This document shows, in pieces, positions 17,925 to 25,828 of a stretch of DNA of 64,000 bases (its first letter is position 1; each line of letters starts with the position of its first letter). The translations under genes and the position numbers were made by a program. Under the pieces are notes generated by a model that did not search any database, had not been told where the DNA came from, and saw only the letters and a program-made list of their open reading frames with translations. The stretch lies in contig LNEL01000050.1 of the NCBI GenBank assembly GCA_001464935.1, forward strand, positions 62,001-126,000. The letters are read 5' to 3'. This DNA is from Gammaproteobacteria bacterium Ga0077536 (GTDB lineage: Bacteria > Pseudomonadota > Gammaproteobacteria > Ga0077536).

Positions 17925-19832
17925 TCACCCGCAACGGGATCGACTTTCGAGTCGTGAGGGCACCGTTTCCGCCCGCGTCCTGCAACGCCAACACCCGAGC
18001 GCGCCCAGCGCCGTCCCCAGCAGCCACACGGCGGCGGGCACCGGCACCGCCGCAATCGAGAAACTGGCGCCCTGGACCTTCCCGAAGCCGCCCAGCGCGA
18101 ATGACTTCTCGAAGACGTTGAAGCCGATCTTGTCCGTCTCGAACAGGGTGTCGCCGAGACCGAGCAGCGCGCTCAGGCTGAGCGGGCCGATGTCGAGAAT
18201 TTCGAGTCCCCCAACCACACCGGTGGCGCTGAGCTTCACGAAATCGAAGGTGCCGAACAGGCCGAGATCGAGACCGGTTGCGTTGCTGAGCAGGGCATCG
18301 AGCCAGAACGTCGGGGTGATTTCGGTGGTTTCGAGCAGCGCGATTTCCGGCAATGCGTCCCAGGGCCCCGACCACACGGTCTGCAGACCCAGCGTGCCGG
18401 CGATTTCGACGGCGCGATCGAACGCCAGGTCGACCATCAGCGTCGGCGTGAGCTCGAATGTCTGCGTGACGCCCAGTGCCGGCCCCATATCGACGTCGAT
18501 CACATCGAGGCTGATTTCGAGCTTGAACGGGCCGGCATCGATCGGCGCGACATTGATGCCCGCCGGTGGCAGACCCCCGAGCAGCGACGCCGCGCCGTCA
18601 ACGTCGATCGTGGCCGTCACCAGATCGTCGCGGCCACTGCCCTGAAGCGTGTTGCCCGACCTGTTCCCGGTGGTGGCGATATCGGGTACCTGGACTTCGA
18701 CTTCCGCGATATCGACGCTCAAGGTCGGCCCGGGCGGCAAGGTGTTCACGATCGACAGTCCCAGCGGACCAGTCAGCTTGAAGCCGACGACGGGTGGCGT
18801 CACGGACGCGCCGCCTTCGAGCGTCAGCGACTGGTTGAACAGGTTGACCTGCGCGACGGGCTCGCCGCCGGGCAGCAGGCCATCCAGCAGCTTGATGCCA
18901 TTGGGATCGATCGACAGGATGCGCTGATCGAGATTGGCACCGGGCAGCGGTGCCGTGCCGGTTTCGCAGCCGAGCAAGGTGCCGCAGGCGGTGGCATTGA
19001 TTGCACCCGACAACTGCAGGATGCCGCTCATATACGCTTCGAGCTGTGGTGACTGCGTCCGGAAGCTGCCATCGATGAACGAGGAGTGCGTGCCGAGATC
19101 GACGAACTGCATTCGCGTGACGCTGGTTGGCAGATCCGCCAGCGCCGAAAACGCCAGGCTCGTATCGACCGTGCCACTGTTGATGTTGTATCCGAACTCG
19201 AGTCCAACCTTGCCGGAGCTGTTGATGTCGAGTCGCGCGCCGGTGCGGGTGTCGCCAAAGGTCGCCGGAATCTCGGGCGAGAACACGGCGGGAATGAACG
19301 GCGAGTACGTGGCCGGAATGGCGGGCGAGAACACGGCGGGCACCGCCGGCGAGATCTGTTTCGGTGGTACTGCAGGCGTACAGACGCCGAGCACACAGAC
19401 GGCAGGTATGCCCGGCGAGAAGACTGCCGGAATGGCCGGCGAAATCTGCACCGACGGAATGAACGGTGTGAGCTCGACGGAGGGAATGGCCGGTGAAATC
19501 TGGATGGACGGGATGAACGGCGTGAGTTGCACGTGCTCACTGCCCGCGATGTCGCCGATGTTGGCGGTTTTGTTGATCCATTCCTTGCCAACGAAAATGG
19601 CTTCCGACTTGCTGAATGCCGTGCCCGGGCCCCACATGCTCTGTCCGGTGCTGTCGAAGGTGAGAGGGCCGGTGTTGTAGGCGGTGCCGGCAAAGACGCC
19701 AGCCGGGCTCAGCAGCAGCAATTCGAATACGACAGCCGATGCGATCGTGCGCCAAGTCGAACAGTCGGCATCCGTGCTGGACAGTTCGCGAAGCGCCACG
19801 ACGTCCGGAGCAATCACGATGGTGTTGTTCAT
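17925..19832 (-). CDS. Large PEP-CTERM protein with proline-rich repeat tract
   Basis: 635 residues from the ATG at 19832, with GGGAG six bases upstream; a longer frame to 19970 has no site. An N-terminal hydrophobic export segment is seen (TIASAVVFELLLLSPAGVFAG, about 30-50 after a long polar n-region). Residues about 103-192 hold a tandem tract of TPFIPSIQ, SPAIPSV and SPAIPAVF type units. The remaining body is beta-rich. The end VPVPAAVWLLGTALGALG then CWRCRTRAE is a VPxPA sorting signal. The gene is convergent with the phosphatase gene and alone in its unit. Confidence 0.85.
   Translation of the reverse strand: MNNTIVIAPDVVALRELSSTDADCSTWRTIASAVVFELLLLSPAGVFAGTAYNTGPLTFDSTGQSMWGPGTAFSKSEAIFVGKEWINKTANIGDIAGSEHVQLTPFIPSIQISPAIPSVELTPFIPSVQISPAIPAVFSPGIPAVCVLGVCTPAVPPKQISPAVPAVFSPAIPATYSPFIPAVFSPEIPATFGDTRTGARLDINSSGKVGLEFGYNINSGTVDTSLAFSALADLPTSVTRMQFVDLGTHSSFIDGSFRTQSPQLEAYMSGILQLSGAINATACGTLLGCETGTAPLPGANLDQRILSIDPNGIKLLDGLLPGGEPVAQVNLFNQSLTLEGGASVTPPVVGFKLTGPLGLSIVNTLPPGPTLSVDIAEVEVQVPDIATTGNRSGNTLQGSGRDDLVTATIDVDGAASLLGGLPPAGINVAPIDAGPFKLEISLDVIDVDMGPALGVTQTFELTPTLMVDLAFDRAVEIAGTLGLQTVWSGPWDALPEIALLETTEITPTFWLDALLSNATGLDLGLFGTFDFVKLSATGVVGGLEILDIGPLSLSALLGLGDTLFETDKIGFNVFEKSFALGGFGKVQGASFSIAAVPVPAAVWLLGTALGALGCWRCRTRAETVPSRLESRSRCG
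19257..19526 (-). repeat. Tandem proline-rich coding repeat (about 90 residues)
   Basis: Codes for a run of about ten units of eight to nine residues with the core S/T-P-x-I/V-P-x-V/T, including two near-identical 17-residue blocks (TPFIPSIQISPAIPSV and TPFIPSVQISPAIPAV). A short interruption, VCVLGVC, carries two cysteines. The DNA shows matching GGCGAGAACACGGCGG-like words on the plus strand. Confidence 0.8.
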
Positions 19833-20293
19833 GTGATCTCCCATGTGTGGCTTATTCGTTGTGTGTCGCCGACACGGGCGAGTGTAGTTCCCGGGAGATG
19901 ACGGTGCCGTCGTGGCAGAACTGGCGGCGGGAATCGTCGCGTATCGCTGAAGATCAGAACCAGCTGGCATTCGGGGCGGTGCGGGGTGCGCGCATCGCCG
20001 GTGACTGCGTCCCCGCTTTTTTTCTATTTCGTGCAGCGATTTGCGATGCGCAGGGTGAAGAAGTTCTGTGGTCGTTTCGCCTGCAGGCGGCGAGGTGATC
20101 CGGCAGTCGGAATGTCCGCGATCCGGACTGCGCGAGGGCGCCGCGCGACCAATGCCTCACCTGGATCCGGCCGCTTGTCCGACGCGGCTCGAGGCCGATC
20201 TCCGACGCAACAGAGACGCGTGATCGGAGGCGCCGACCGCTGCACGCCGCAAGCAGGAGGGGCGACGTCGGCGACGACGCACCGAAGTCCCGT
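19833..20293. other. Intergenic region
   Basis: 461 bases between the large PEP-CTERM gene start and the stop of the DUF2380-like gene. It should hold the PEP-CTERM promoter. A run of seven T at about 20020-20026 is not preceded by an evident stem. Nothing else recognised. Confidence 0.35.
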
Positions 20294-20878
20294 TTACGGC
20301 GGTGGTGAAGTCTGCCGGCTTGCGAGCTGCCGCAACAGGTCGTTGACCTGCAGGGCCAGGCTGTCCATCGTGCGGCTGGTCATCCGGCGATCGGTCATGC
20401 TTCCCCGCAATGCGCCCTCGGCGCGCGCGACGATCAGACCCGAATCGACATCGACCACCTGCACGTTGAGCCAGGAAATCAGAAAGCTGAACTTGTTCTG
20501 TTGGCCGACCGCGACCCAGCGGGCGCCCTGTTCGCGGCCAAGCGCCGCGAGCTCGTCGGGATGGGCGGGGAGGTAACCGCTCTCGATCAGCGCGACCTGC
20601 GCCGGCGGACTCTGCCAGGGAATCACCTCGATGCCGAATGCGGCGAGCTTCTCGCGCAGCAGCGGGCCCAGCGACGCCGTGCGCGCCAGTTCGTCGGGCA
20701 CTCTCGGCAGCATGGTGCCGTCGAGCAGGCCGAAGTCGAGCACCAGCACTTTACCCGGCGGGTGTTGCGCGCCGGCCGATGGCGAGACAGTCAGCGCGAC
20801 GAGTGACAGGACTGCGATCATGGCCGCGATCAAGCCGCGACGATCACGGCAATTCGATGATGTGAGAACAGTGTGCAT
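20294..20878 (-). CDS. DUF2380-like periplasmic protein
   Basis: 194 residues. A signal peptide is clear: GLIAAMIAVLSLVALTVSPSAGA followed by QHPPGK. The mature start KVLVLDFGLLDGTM and the later EQGARWVAVGQQNKFSFL with LNVQVVDVDSGLIV are typical of the DUF2380 type of small secreted proteins, of unknown role. The family assignment is from memory of its pattern, so moderate. It appears alone, divergent from the small frame at 21050. Confidence 0.7.
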   Translation of the reverse strand: MHTVLTSSNCRDRRGLIAAMIAVLSLVALTVSPSAGAQHPPGKVLVLDFGLLDGTMLPRVPDELARTASLGPLLREKLAAFGIEVIPWQSPPAQVALIESGYLPAHPDELAALGREQGARWVAVGQQNKFSFLISWLNVQVVDVDSGLIVARAEGALRGSMTDRRMTSRTMDSLALQVNDLLRQLASRQTSPPP

Positions 20879-21049
20879 GGCGTGCAGGTCTTTGACTGAT
20901 TTGCTCGCACGTTAAGATGTCCGGCACGTACCCGCCAGCAGACACTGACTGCTGTTGGCGGGCAATTTGCCCGCTGGTGCCGACGGGCCGTCGGGCTCGC
21001 GGAGCAACTGCATGATGAACTGGCGACCCTGACCGACCCGTTCGCGCTG

Positions 21050-21307
21050 ATGTTCCATGGCGGCCGACGCGACCTGACGCCGGATGTCGTCGAACGCGCA
21101 TTCGCGCAGGAAGTGCGCGATATGCGGCGCGTGATGAAGGCCGGTGATGCCGAGAACGTGTACTTCAGGGACGTCCGCAGCCTGAAGACCATGCTGCACG
21201 AATACCGCCTCGGCGCTCTGGTCGAGGACGAACCCGATCCGCTGGACGATTTGATCGAAGACATGTTGGTCGCGTTGCGTCGACCGTCGCGCGGAAGGCG
21301 GTCTTGA
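21050..21307 (+). CDS. Hypothetical protein, possibly 5'-truncated
   Basis: 85 residues from the only in-frame ATG. Charged, helical composition (VVERAFAQEVRDMRRVMK, DEPDPLDDLIEDML) looks like real coding sequence. The frame is open back to about 20900, and the upstream residues (AEQLHDELATLTDPFAL) look equally coding, yet they contain no ATG, GTG or TTG. No ribosome site precedes 21050. Either an unusual start is used or the 5' end has been lost. No family recognised. Confidence 0.5.
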   Translation: MFHGGRRDLTPDVVERAFAQEVRDMRRVMKAGDAENVYFRDVRSLKTMLHEYRLGALVEDEPDPLDDLIEDMLVALRRPSRGRRS

Positions 21308-21393
21308 GCCGGCCTGCACTTCGATGGACGCGCAACGGACGATGCGCGCTGACGAAGCAACCGGCGCGTCGCCGTGACGCGCCGGCCTCGAAC

Positions 21394-21849
21394 TCAGCGG
21401 ACCGGTTCGAGCACGACCACCGGAATCTCGCGGTCGGTCTTGGCCTGGTAGGCGGTGAACGGAGGATACATCGCCGCCATCTGGTCCCAGATGGCCTTGC
21501 GTTCGGCGCCGGTCGCGATGCGCGAACGGGCCTTGAACACGTCGGTTGCCACCTGCACTTTGCATTCGGACTGCTTGTTCAGGTTGTGAAACCAGCCGGG
21601 ATGCTTCGGGTCGCCGCCCTTGGAGGCGATGATGGCGTAGCCGCCTTCGACCTTGCCGTACAGCAGCGGCATGATCGATTCCTGGCCGGACTTGGCGCCG
21701 ATGGTGGTCAGCAGCAGGGTTGGCAGCGGGCCCGGACCGCCGGCGAAGGTCGAGTCCCACAGATGGCCGGCGGCGCCGTCCTTCAGATACTTTTCACGGT
21801 GCTGGGCAATCCAGCCGGTCTGGCTGGCTTCGAGTAGGGGGTCACTCAT
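21394..21849 (-). CDS. Deazaflavin (F420)-dependent nitroreductase family protein
   Basis: 151 residues starting at MSDPLLEASQTGWIAQHREKY. The split-barrel segment PLPTLLLTTIGAKSGQESIMPLLYGKVEGGYAIIASKGG, then HPGWFHNLNKQ and FKARSRIATGAERKAIWDQM, follows the Ddn/DUF385 family closely. Family members reduce substrates with F420H2, though some relatives bind flavin or heme, and F420 supply in this organism is not shown. The frame extends upstream to 22170 but those residues are shadow. GGAAG lies upstream of the ATG. Confidence 0.82.
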   Translation of the reverse strand: MSDPLLEASQTGWIAQHREKYLKDGAAGHLWDSTFAGGPGPLPTLLLTTIGAKSGQESIMPLLYGKVEGGYAIIASKGGDPKHPGWFHNLNKQSECKVQVATDVFKARSRIATGAERKAIWDQMAAMYPPFTAYQAKTDREIPVVVLEPVR

Positions 21850-22048
21850 GGTGCTGGGCTTCCTGTTCGTTGGCATGCGGCGGATGGCCGCGGGGACGAT
21901 ATTGTCGTGCCTCAGGCCCGTCGAGGAAACCACCACGGGGGGCGGGCGCCCTGCGTCGGGGCGCGTGACGCGCACGCCCTTGCCGCGGCGCCGCCGGCAC
22001 CCGAGAATCGACGCCGTTGCCTGTTGTCCGCTCACCGTGAATACCGTC

Positions 22049-22354
22049 ATGCCTACTGCCGCCGAGTTGCTGGAAGACCTCTCGCCACGCACCTTCGCCG
22101 AACTCGATCGGGCGCTGGGGCTGTCGAAGGGCAGTGCGTTCCGCGCCTTCAAGACCCTGCTGCCGGTCATGGTCGAAGGGCGGGACTTCCACTGCTGCGA
22201 CTGTCGCCAGGAGGACGACTGCTGCGCCGGCTGGATCGCGAGCGGGCGTTTCTACCGGGGCACCGTCAATGCTGTGCTGCTGGCCGACAGCGGCGTGCAC
22301 TCGGTGCGCTCCGTGCTCGACGGCGAATCGTCGGCCCGGCCTTCTCGTCCATGA
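22049..22354 (+). CDS. Small cysteine-rich hypothetical protein
   Basis: 101 residues. The N-terminal half (SPRTFAELDRALGLSKGSAF) could form a helix-turn-helix. It is followed by a cysteine cluster, FHCCDCRQEDDCCAGW (Cys 49, 50, 52, 58, 59), that could hold a metal. A GTG at 22037 is another possible start. Its stop overlaps the ATG of the acetyltransferase gene by four bases (ATGA), so the two are translationally coupled. No family recognised. Confidence 0.6.
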   Translation: MPTAAELLEDLSPRTFAELDRALGLSKGSAFRAFKTLLPVMVEGRDFHCCDCRQEDDCCAGWIASGRFYRGTVNAVLLADSGVHSVRSVLDGESSARPSRP

Positions 22355-22791
22355 GCGTGCCTCACACCCTCGTGCTCACTGACGTTGCCGATCGGGCCGT
22401 ACATGACGCCATCCTGGGCTCGCTCGTCGCCTACAACGAAAGCAGGGCGGGCCCGAACAACGGTCGTCCGCTGGTGCTCGAAGTTCGCGGCGAATCGGGT
22501 GCCGTCATCGGCGGGCTGTGGGGCTACACGAGCTTCGGCTGGCTGTTCACCGAACTGTTCGTGCTGCCGGCGTCGCTGCGCGGCCAGGGCATCGGCGCCC
22601 GGATGCTGCACATGGCGGAGACCGAGGCGCGCGCGCGCGGCTGCCACAGCGCATGGCTCGATACGTTCGAGTTCCAGGCCAGGGCGTTCTACGAGAAGTT
22701 CGGATATGAATGCTTCGGCGAACTGCCGAACTATCCGCGCGGCTACTCGCGCTTCTTCATGAAGAAGTCGCTCATCGACGGGTTGCTGTGA
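22351..22791 (+). CDS. GNAT family N-acetyltransferase
   Basis: 146 residues. Acetyl-CoA loop PASLRGQGIGARMLHMAETEA and the C-terminal ARAFYEKFGYECFGEL are typical GNAT. The substrate is unknown. It is coupled to the upstream cysteine-rich gene (ATGA overlap). Its last two codons and stop lie inside the first bases of the dispersed repeat (GGTTGCTGTGAAAG from 22781), so the repeat has supplied its end. Confidence 0.85.
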   Translation: MSVPHTLVLTDVADRAVHDAILGSLVAYNESRAGPNNGRPLVLEVRGESGAVIGGLWGYTSFGWLFTELFVLPASLRGQGIGARMLHMAETEARARGCHSAWLDTFEFQARAFYEKFGYECFGELPNYPRGYSRFFMKKSLIDGLL

Positions 22792-22946
22792 AAGCGCGTG
22801 CGGCGGGCCCGAAGTAGCCCGGGCTTGGTTCGGATCCCGGGAGCGGCCTGTCAGCCCCCGCAGATCCTGGGTTCCACTGCGTTGCACCCGGGCGACCCCG
22901 AGCATTCATGAGGCCGGGTGAGGCAGCTGCCTCATGACCGTCGGGG
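22781..22946 (+). repeat. Dispersed composite repeat, copy 2
   Basis: Same word order as the copy at 10053: GGTTGCTGTGAAAG, GAAGTAGCCCGGG, GGGAGCGGCCTGTCAG, TTCCACTGCGTTGCACCCGG, GAGGCAG and CTCATGACCG. The hairpin arm at 22887-22896 (CCCGGGCGAC) has one mismatch to GTAGCCCGGG at 22814-22823. The terminal GCTGACGCAG module is missing or degraded here. Confidence 0.8.
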
Positions 22947-22996
22947 TGAACGGAACGTGACGGCGTGCCGATACGCGTCAGCGGCTGGCGTTCGTG

Positions 22997-23731
22997 CTAA
23001 CGCGACTGCCGACGGGACGCGAGCAGTGTCAGCGCGCTGGCGAACAGCAGGGCTGCGCCCGGCACCGGCACGGGGGTCGCACCGTGAATGCTCACCCGCC
23101 AGTTGTCGACACCGCCGTTGTTCGTGGAATCGCCGAAGGTGCCATTCGAGGCCGCGAAGCCGAACATCAACGCGGCGCCCGCCGCGCTGAAGTCCGGGTG
23201 CCGGGTCGCGTCGAAGCCCGTCGCCGTGACCGCGCTGAATGCCTCTGCAACCAGCCCGCTGAGCGAGAAATTGATCCACCCCGCGCCGTTGATCGCCTGA
23301 CCGCCGAACAGCACGAAATCGGTCCCTGCCTGGTGTACGAGGGCCGCATACGCCACGGCACCGGCAAACGAATCAATCGAGATTGCGTCAAAGCTGACGT
23401 CCATCGTCCCGATCGCGCCTTCGGTGGCCGGCCTGTATTCGCGCGCCAGGTACAGATGGCCACCCAGGATGTTCACGACGCTGCCGACGGGGCTTACCGA
23501 ACGTTGCGTCAGTGCCAGATAGCTGCCCGGGTTGCCGCCGCTCGTGGCCTGCACCGTCGCCACCGACACTGCGATCGCGGGTGCGCTGTCGAACAGCAGA
23601 CGGGTCGACCAGTCCGTGGCACGGAATTCACCGTCCTCCAGACTGACGGTGGCAGCCTAGGCAGCGGCGCCGAGCACGCTCGTCAGACAGGCGGCGGTGC
23701 CAAGCCGGGTGAGTGCAGACATCCATTTCAT
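22997..23731 (-). pseudogene. PEP-CTERM protein gene interrupted by an in-frame amber codon
   Basis: The frame starts at the ATG at 23731, with AAGGA nine bases upstream, and reads MKWMSALTRLGTAACL then TSVLGAAA. A TAG at 23659-23657 follows, and the frame continues without further stops as AATVSLEDGEFRATDWSTRL to the sorting signal VPVPGAALLFASALTLLA with RRQSR. With one sense codon in place of TAG it would be a normal 244-residue exported protein with the signal cleavage site at the stop. The body (INFSLSGLVAEAFSAV, GVDNWRVSIHG) is beta-rich. A start inside at 23569 would lack a signal peptide. Sequencing error, true nonsense mutation or suppression are all possible. Confidence 0.8.
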
Positions 23732-24195
23732 CGGAACAGTCCTTGTCGCTAGGGAAAGTGCTGGCCGCTTCGGGGTGAACGGGGAAAACGGCAGGCACCC
23801 GACATCGGGGCCTCACCCGAGATGTCGGCCGGGTCCGCGCCAAACTTGAAAGCGGCGCGCGCCGGACGCGGCAACCCGACCCGTGGGAACTGGAAGCCCG
23901 CGCCTGGCGCACGAACGTCCGCCAGCGCCCGGCAGGATCAGTGGACAAAGTCAGCCGATGAAGTCTCGGCAGAAGGACCGGGATACACCCCTTATCCGCC
24001 ACTCGCGACTGTGGGCGAAGCGATGCCGTCGCGCACCAGAGTCCACGCGCTCTGGCGTGGCAGATGACGGGTTTAAGGGTTTAAGTGCGTTGCACTCGGG
24101 CGTCATCCAGGTTTCGTGCAGCCGGGTGGGGCAGTTCCCTCATGACCGTCGGGCCGACGCAGAAAGCCCAACGACCGCAGCAGCTTCGCGATCAG
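23732..24195. other. Intergenic region with a repeat copy
   Basis: 464 bases between the interrupted PEP-CTERM gene and the SnoaL-like gene. The right part holds the third repeat copy (24087-24172). No gene is supported in the rest. Confidence 0.45.
24087..24172 (+). repeat. Dispersed composite repeat, copy 3 (partial)
   Basis: Matches the right half of copies 1 and 2: GCGTTGCACTCGGG, GGGGCAG, CTCATGACCGTCGGG, and ends with GACGCAGAAAGCCCAAC, which pairs the CTCATGACCG module with the hairpin module seen at 36174. The left half with GTAGCCCGGG is absent. Confidence 0.75.
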
Positions 24196-24669
24196 CTATC
24201 TGGCCAGCGACTGGTACAGCTCCCACGCGCTGCGTTCCACCCAGTTGTGGGCAAGTTTGCCGTCGCGAATCTCCCAGACGGCGATGCCGGTGAAACGCAC
24301 CGGTTGCCCGTCAGCGATGGTCCCCAGCACGCCCTGGTTGGTCCCAGTGACGACCCAGCGCGATACCACTCTCGTGCCTTGCTCGTTCGCAAATGTCTCG
24401 ATCGGCTGCAGACGCAGATGACCGATGCGTGCCTGGAAACTGGCGACCCATTGCTTGAACGCCGGACGCGGCGAGACGTCGATGCCGGCATTGCTAATGA
24501 CGAAGTCTTCGACCAGCAGTTCGTCGATGGCGGTCAGGTCGTAAGGCGGATTCCAGACGCGTTGCCAGAATTGTTCGACGAGTTCGACGGCAATGCTGGC
24601 AGGGCTTGCTGGCGCTGCGGTACCGCCTGCAATCGACATGGCCAGAACGGCGGCAGTGATGGGTTCCAT
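24196..24669 (-). CDS. SnoaL/NTF2-like protein (ester cyclase type)
   Basis: 157 residues. The alpha+beta barrel pattern is clear: VELVEQFWQRVWNPPYDLTA, IDELLVEDFVISNAG, FKQWVASFQARIGHL, RVVSRWVVTGTNQGV, RFTGIAVWEIRDGKLAHNWV. This is the SnoaL-like family, which includes polyketide cyclases and many small-ligand enzymes of unknown role. The N-terminus MEPITAAVLAMSIAGGTAAPA could be a short export signal. It lies 50 bases downstream of the EamA transporter, probably the same transcript. Confidence 0.8.
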   Translation of the reverse strand: MEPITAAVLAMSIAGGTAAPASPASIAVELVEQFWQRVWNPPYDLTAIDELLVEDFVISNAGIDVSPRPAFKQWVASFQARIGHLRLQPIETFANEQGTRVVSRWVVTGTNQGVLGTIADGQPVRFTGIAVWEIRDGKLAHNWVERSAWELYQSLAR

Positions 24670-24719
24670 TTCGGTTGCTCTCCACGTGTGTGTTTTGGCC
24701 AAGGGCGCGCAGCGGGTCA

Positions 24720-25682
24720 TCAGGTCGCGCGCCGGGGCCCCGGCGGGCGGCCCACTTCGAGCGCAACGATCAGGCCGGTCGTCACGATCGCAAGACCGGA
24801 CAACTGGATCGCGGTGGGCCATTCCCCCGCGATCGGAATGCCGAGCAGGACGGCGGCCGCGGGGACCAGCGCGGGCAGCAGCGCTGCACCAGAAGCATCG
24901 AGCAACCTTACCGCTCGCATATAGGCGACGATCGCGATGGCGCCCGCGAATACTCCCTGCACGATGAACTGACCGGCGAGTGCTGTCCCTGGTATGGACA
25001 CCAGCCTTGCGGTATCGGCGAACAGCAGGTAGGCCGGCAGGGTCACGCACAACGACACGCACGATACGGCGGCCGTGCCGCGCAGGGGATCGATGCGCCA
25101 TTTGCGGACCCCGGCGGTGAAACCGGCCCACAGCGCGCCGGCCAGCAAGAACAGGAGATCGCCGAGCCAGGCGTCGTGGGCGGCTTCGTGCTGACCCTGG
25201 CTGCTGCACACGACGAGCCCGACGCAGATCACCGCCGCGCCAATCCAGTGGGCAGGCCGGAGGGTTTCGTGCAGCAGGGCGACGGCCAGCACGAGTCCAG
25301 TCATCACGGCCATGCTCGGTTGCAGCACCGCGCCATGGGCCAGCGGCGCAAACAGATAGCCCCCGGTCGCCGCCGTGATGAACAACGGCCCGCCGAACAG
25401 GGCCAGGACGAACGCGCGTGACAGCGGCACGCCCGCCAGGCCACCGAGATCGCGGTAGCGCCAGAGGACCGGCAGCAGCACCAGGCCGGCAGGCACAAAG
25501 CGCAACAGCGCGAAGTCGACCGGACGCAGGCCGTTGGTCTGCACGCCGGCACGCGAGTACGCCAGATAACCTGCCCAGATCAGCACGGCCACCAGTCCGT
25601 AAGCGATGCCCTCTGCGCGTTCCCGCCGCAGCAGGGCCGCCTGGCGAATCGCATCTGCCGAGAGTGATTGCGGTGTTCGCAT
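24720..25682 (-). CDS. EamA/DMT family transporter
   Basis: About 320 residues with ten hydrophobic segments in two repeats, beginning with GIAYGLVAVLIWAGYLAYSR and ending ALLPALVPAAAVLLGIPIAGEWP. Such carriers export metabolites or amino acids. The ATG at 25682 with GGAG 11 bases upstream is chosen; the longer frame to 25760 would enter the shared promoter region. It is divergent from the LysR gene at 25829, which probably regulates it. Confidence 0.85.
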   Translation of the reverse strand: MRTPQSLSADAIRQAALLRRERAEGIAYGLVAVLIWAGYLAYSRAGVQTNGLRPVDFALLRFVPAGLVLLPVLWRYRDLGGLAGVPLSRAFVLALFGGPLFITAATGGYLFAPLAHGAVLQPSMAVMTGLVLAVALLHETLRPAHWIGAAVICVGLVVCSSQGQHEAAHDAWLGDLLFLLAGALWAGFTAGVRKWRIDPLRGTAAVSCVSLCVTLPAYLLFADTARLVSIPGTALAGQFIVQGVFAGAIAIVAYMRAVRLLDASGAALLPALVPAAAVLLGIPIAGEWPTAIQLSGLAIVTTGLIVALEVGRPPGPRRAT

Positions 25683-25770
25683 GTCAACGCGTGCTCCAAG
25701 TGCCGGACTTGCCGGAGACCGTGCGCGCTGGCCAGTGCCGACGCTGCGCGGGGAACACACCTTGGATTAG

Positions 25771-25783
25771 TTCCAATCGGGAA
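25771..25783. promoter_or_regulatory. Putative LysR box (T-N11-A)
   Basis: TTCCAATCGGGAA, with TTCC/GGAA arms, fits the T-N11-A pattern of LysR-type operators. It lies in the 146-base gap between the divergent EamA and LysR genes, next to an AT-rich stretch. Assignment rests on position and symmetry. Confidence 0.4.
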
Positions 25784-25828
25784 TGAATACAGATATTTTT
25801 ACTAGCAGTAATTCCTGGGGAGAATCAA

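Noticed and set aside
19257..19526. CRISPR or collagen-like repeat
   Set aside because: The repeats are in frame within a gene, have no spacers, and the period is not Gly-x-y.
20020..20026. Rho-independent terminator at a T-run
   Set aside because: No GC-rich stem stands directly before the T-run.
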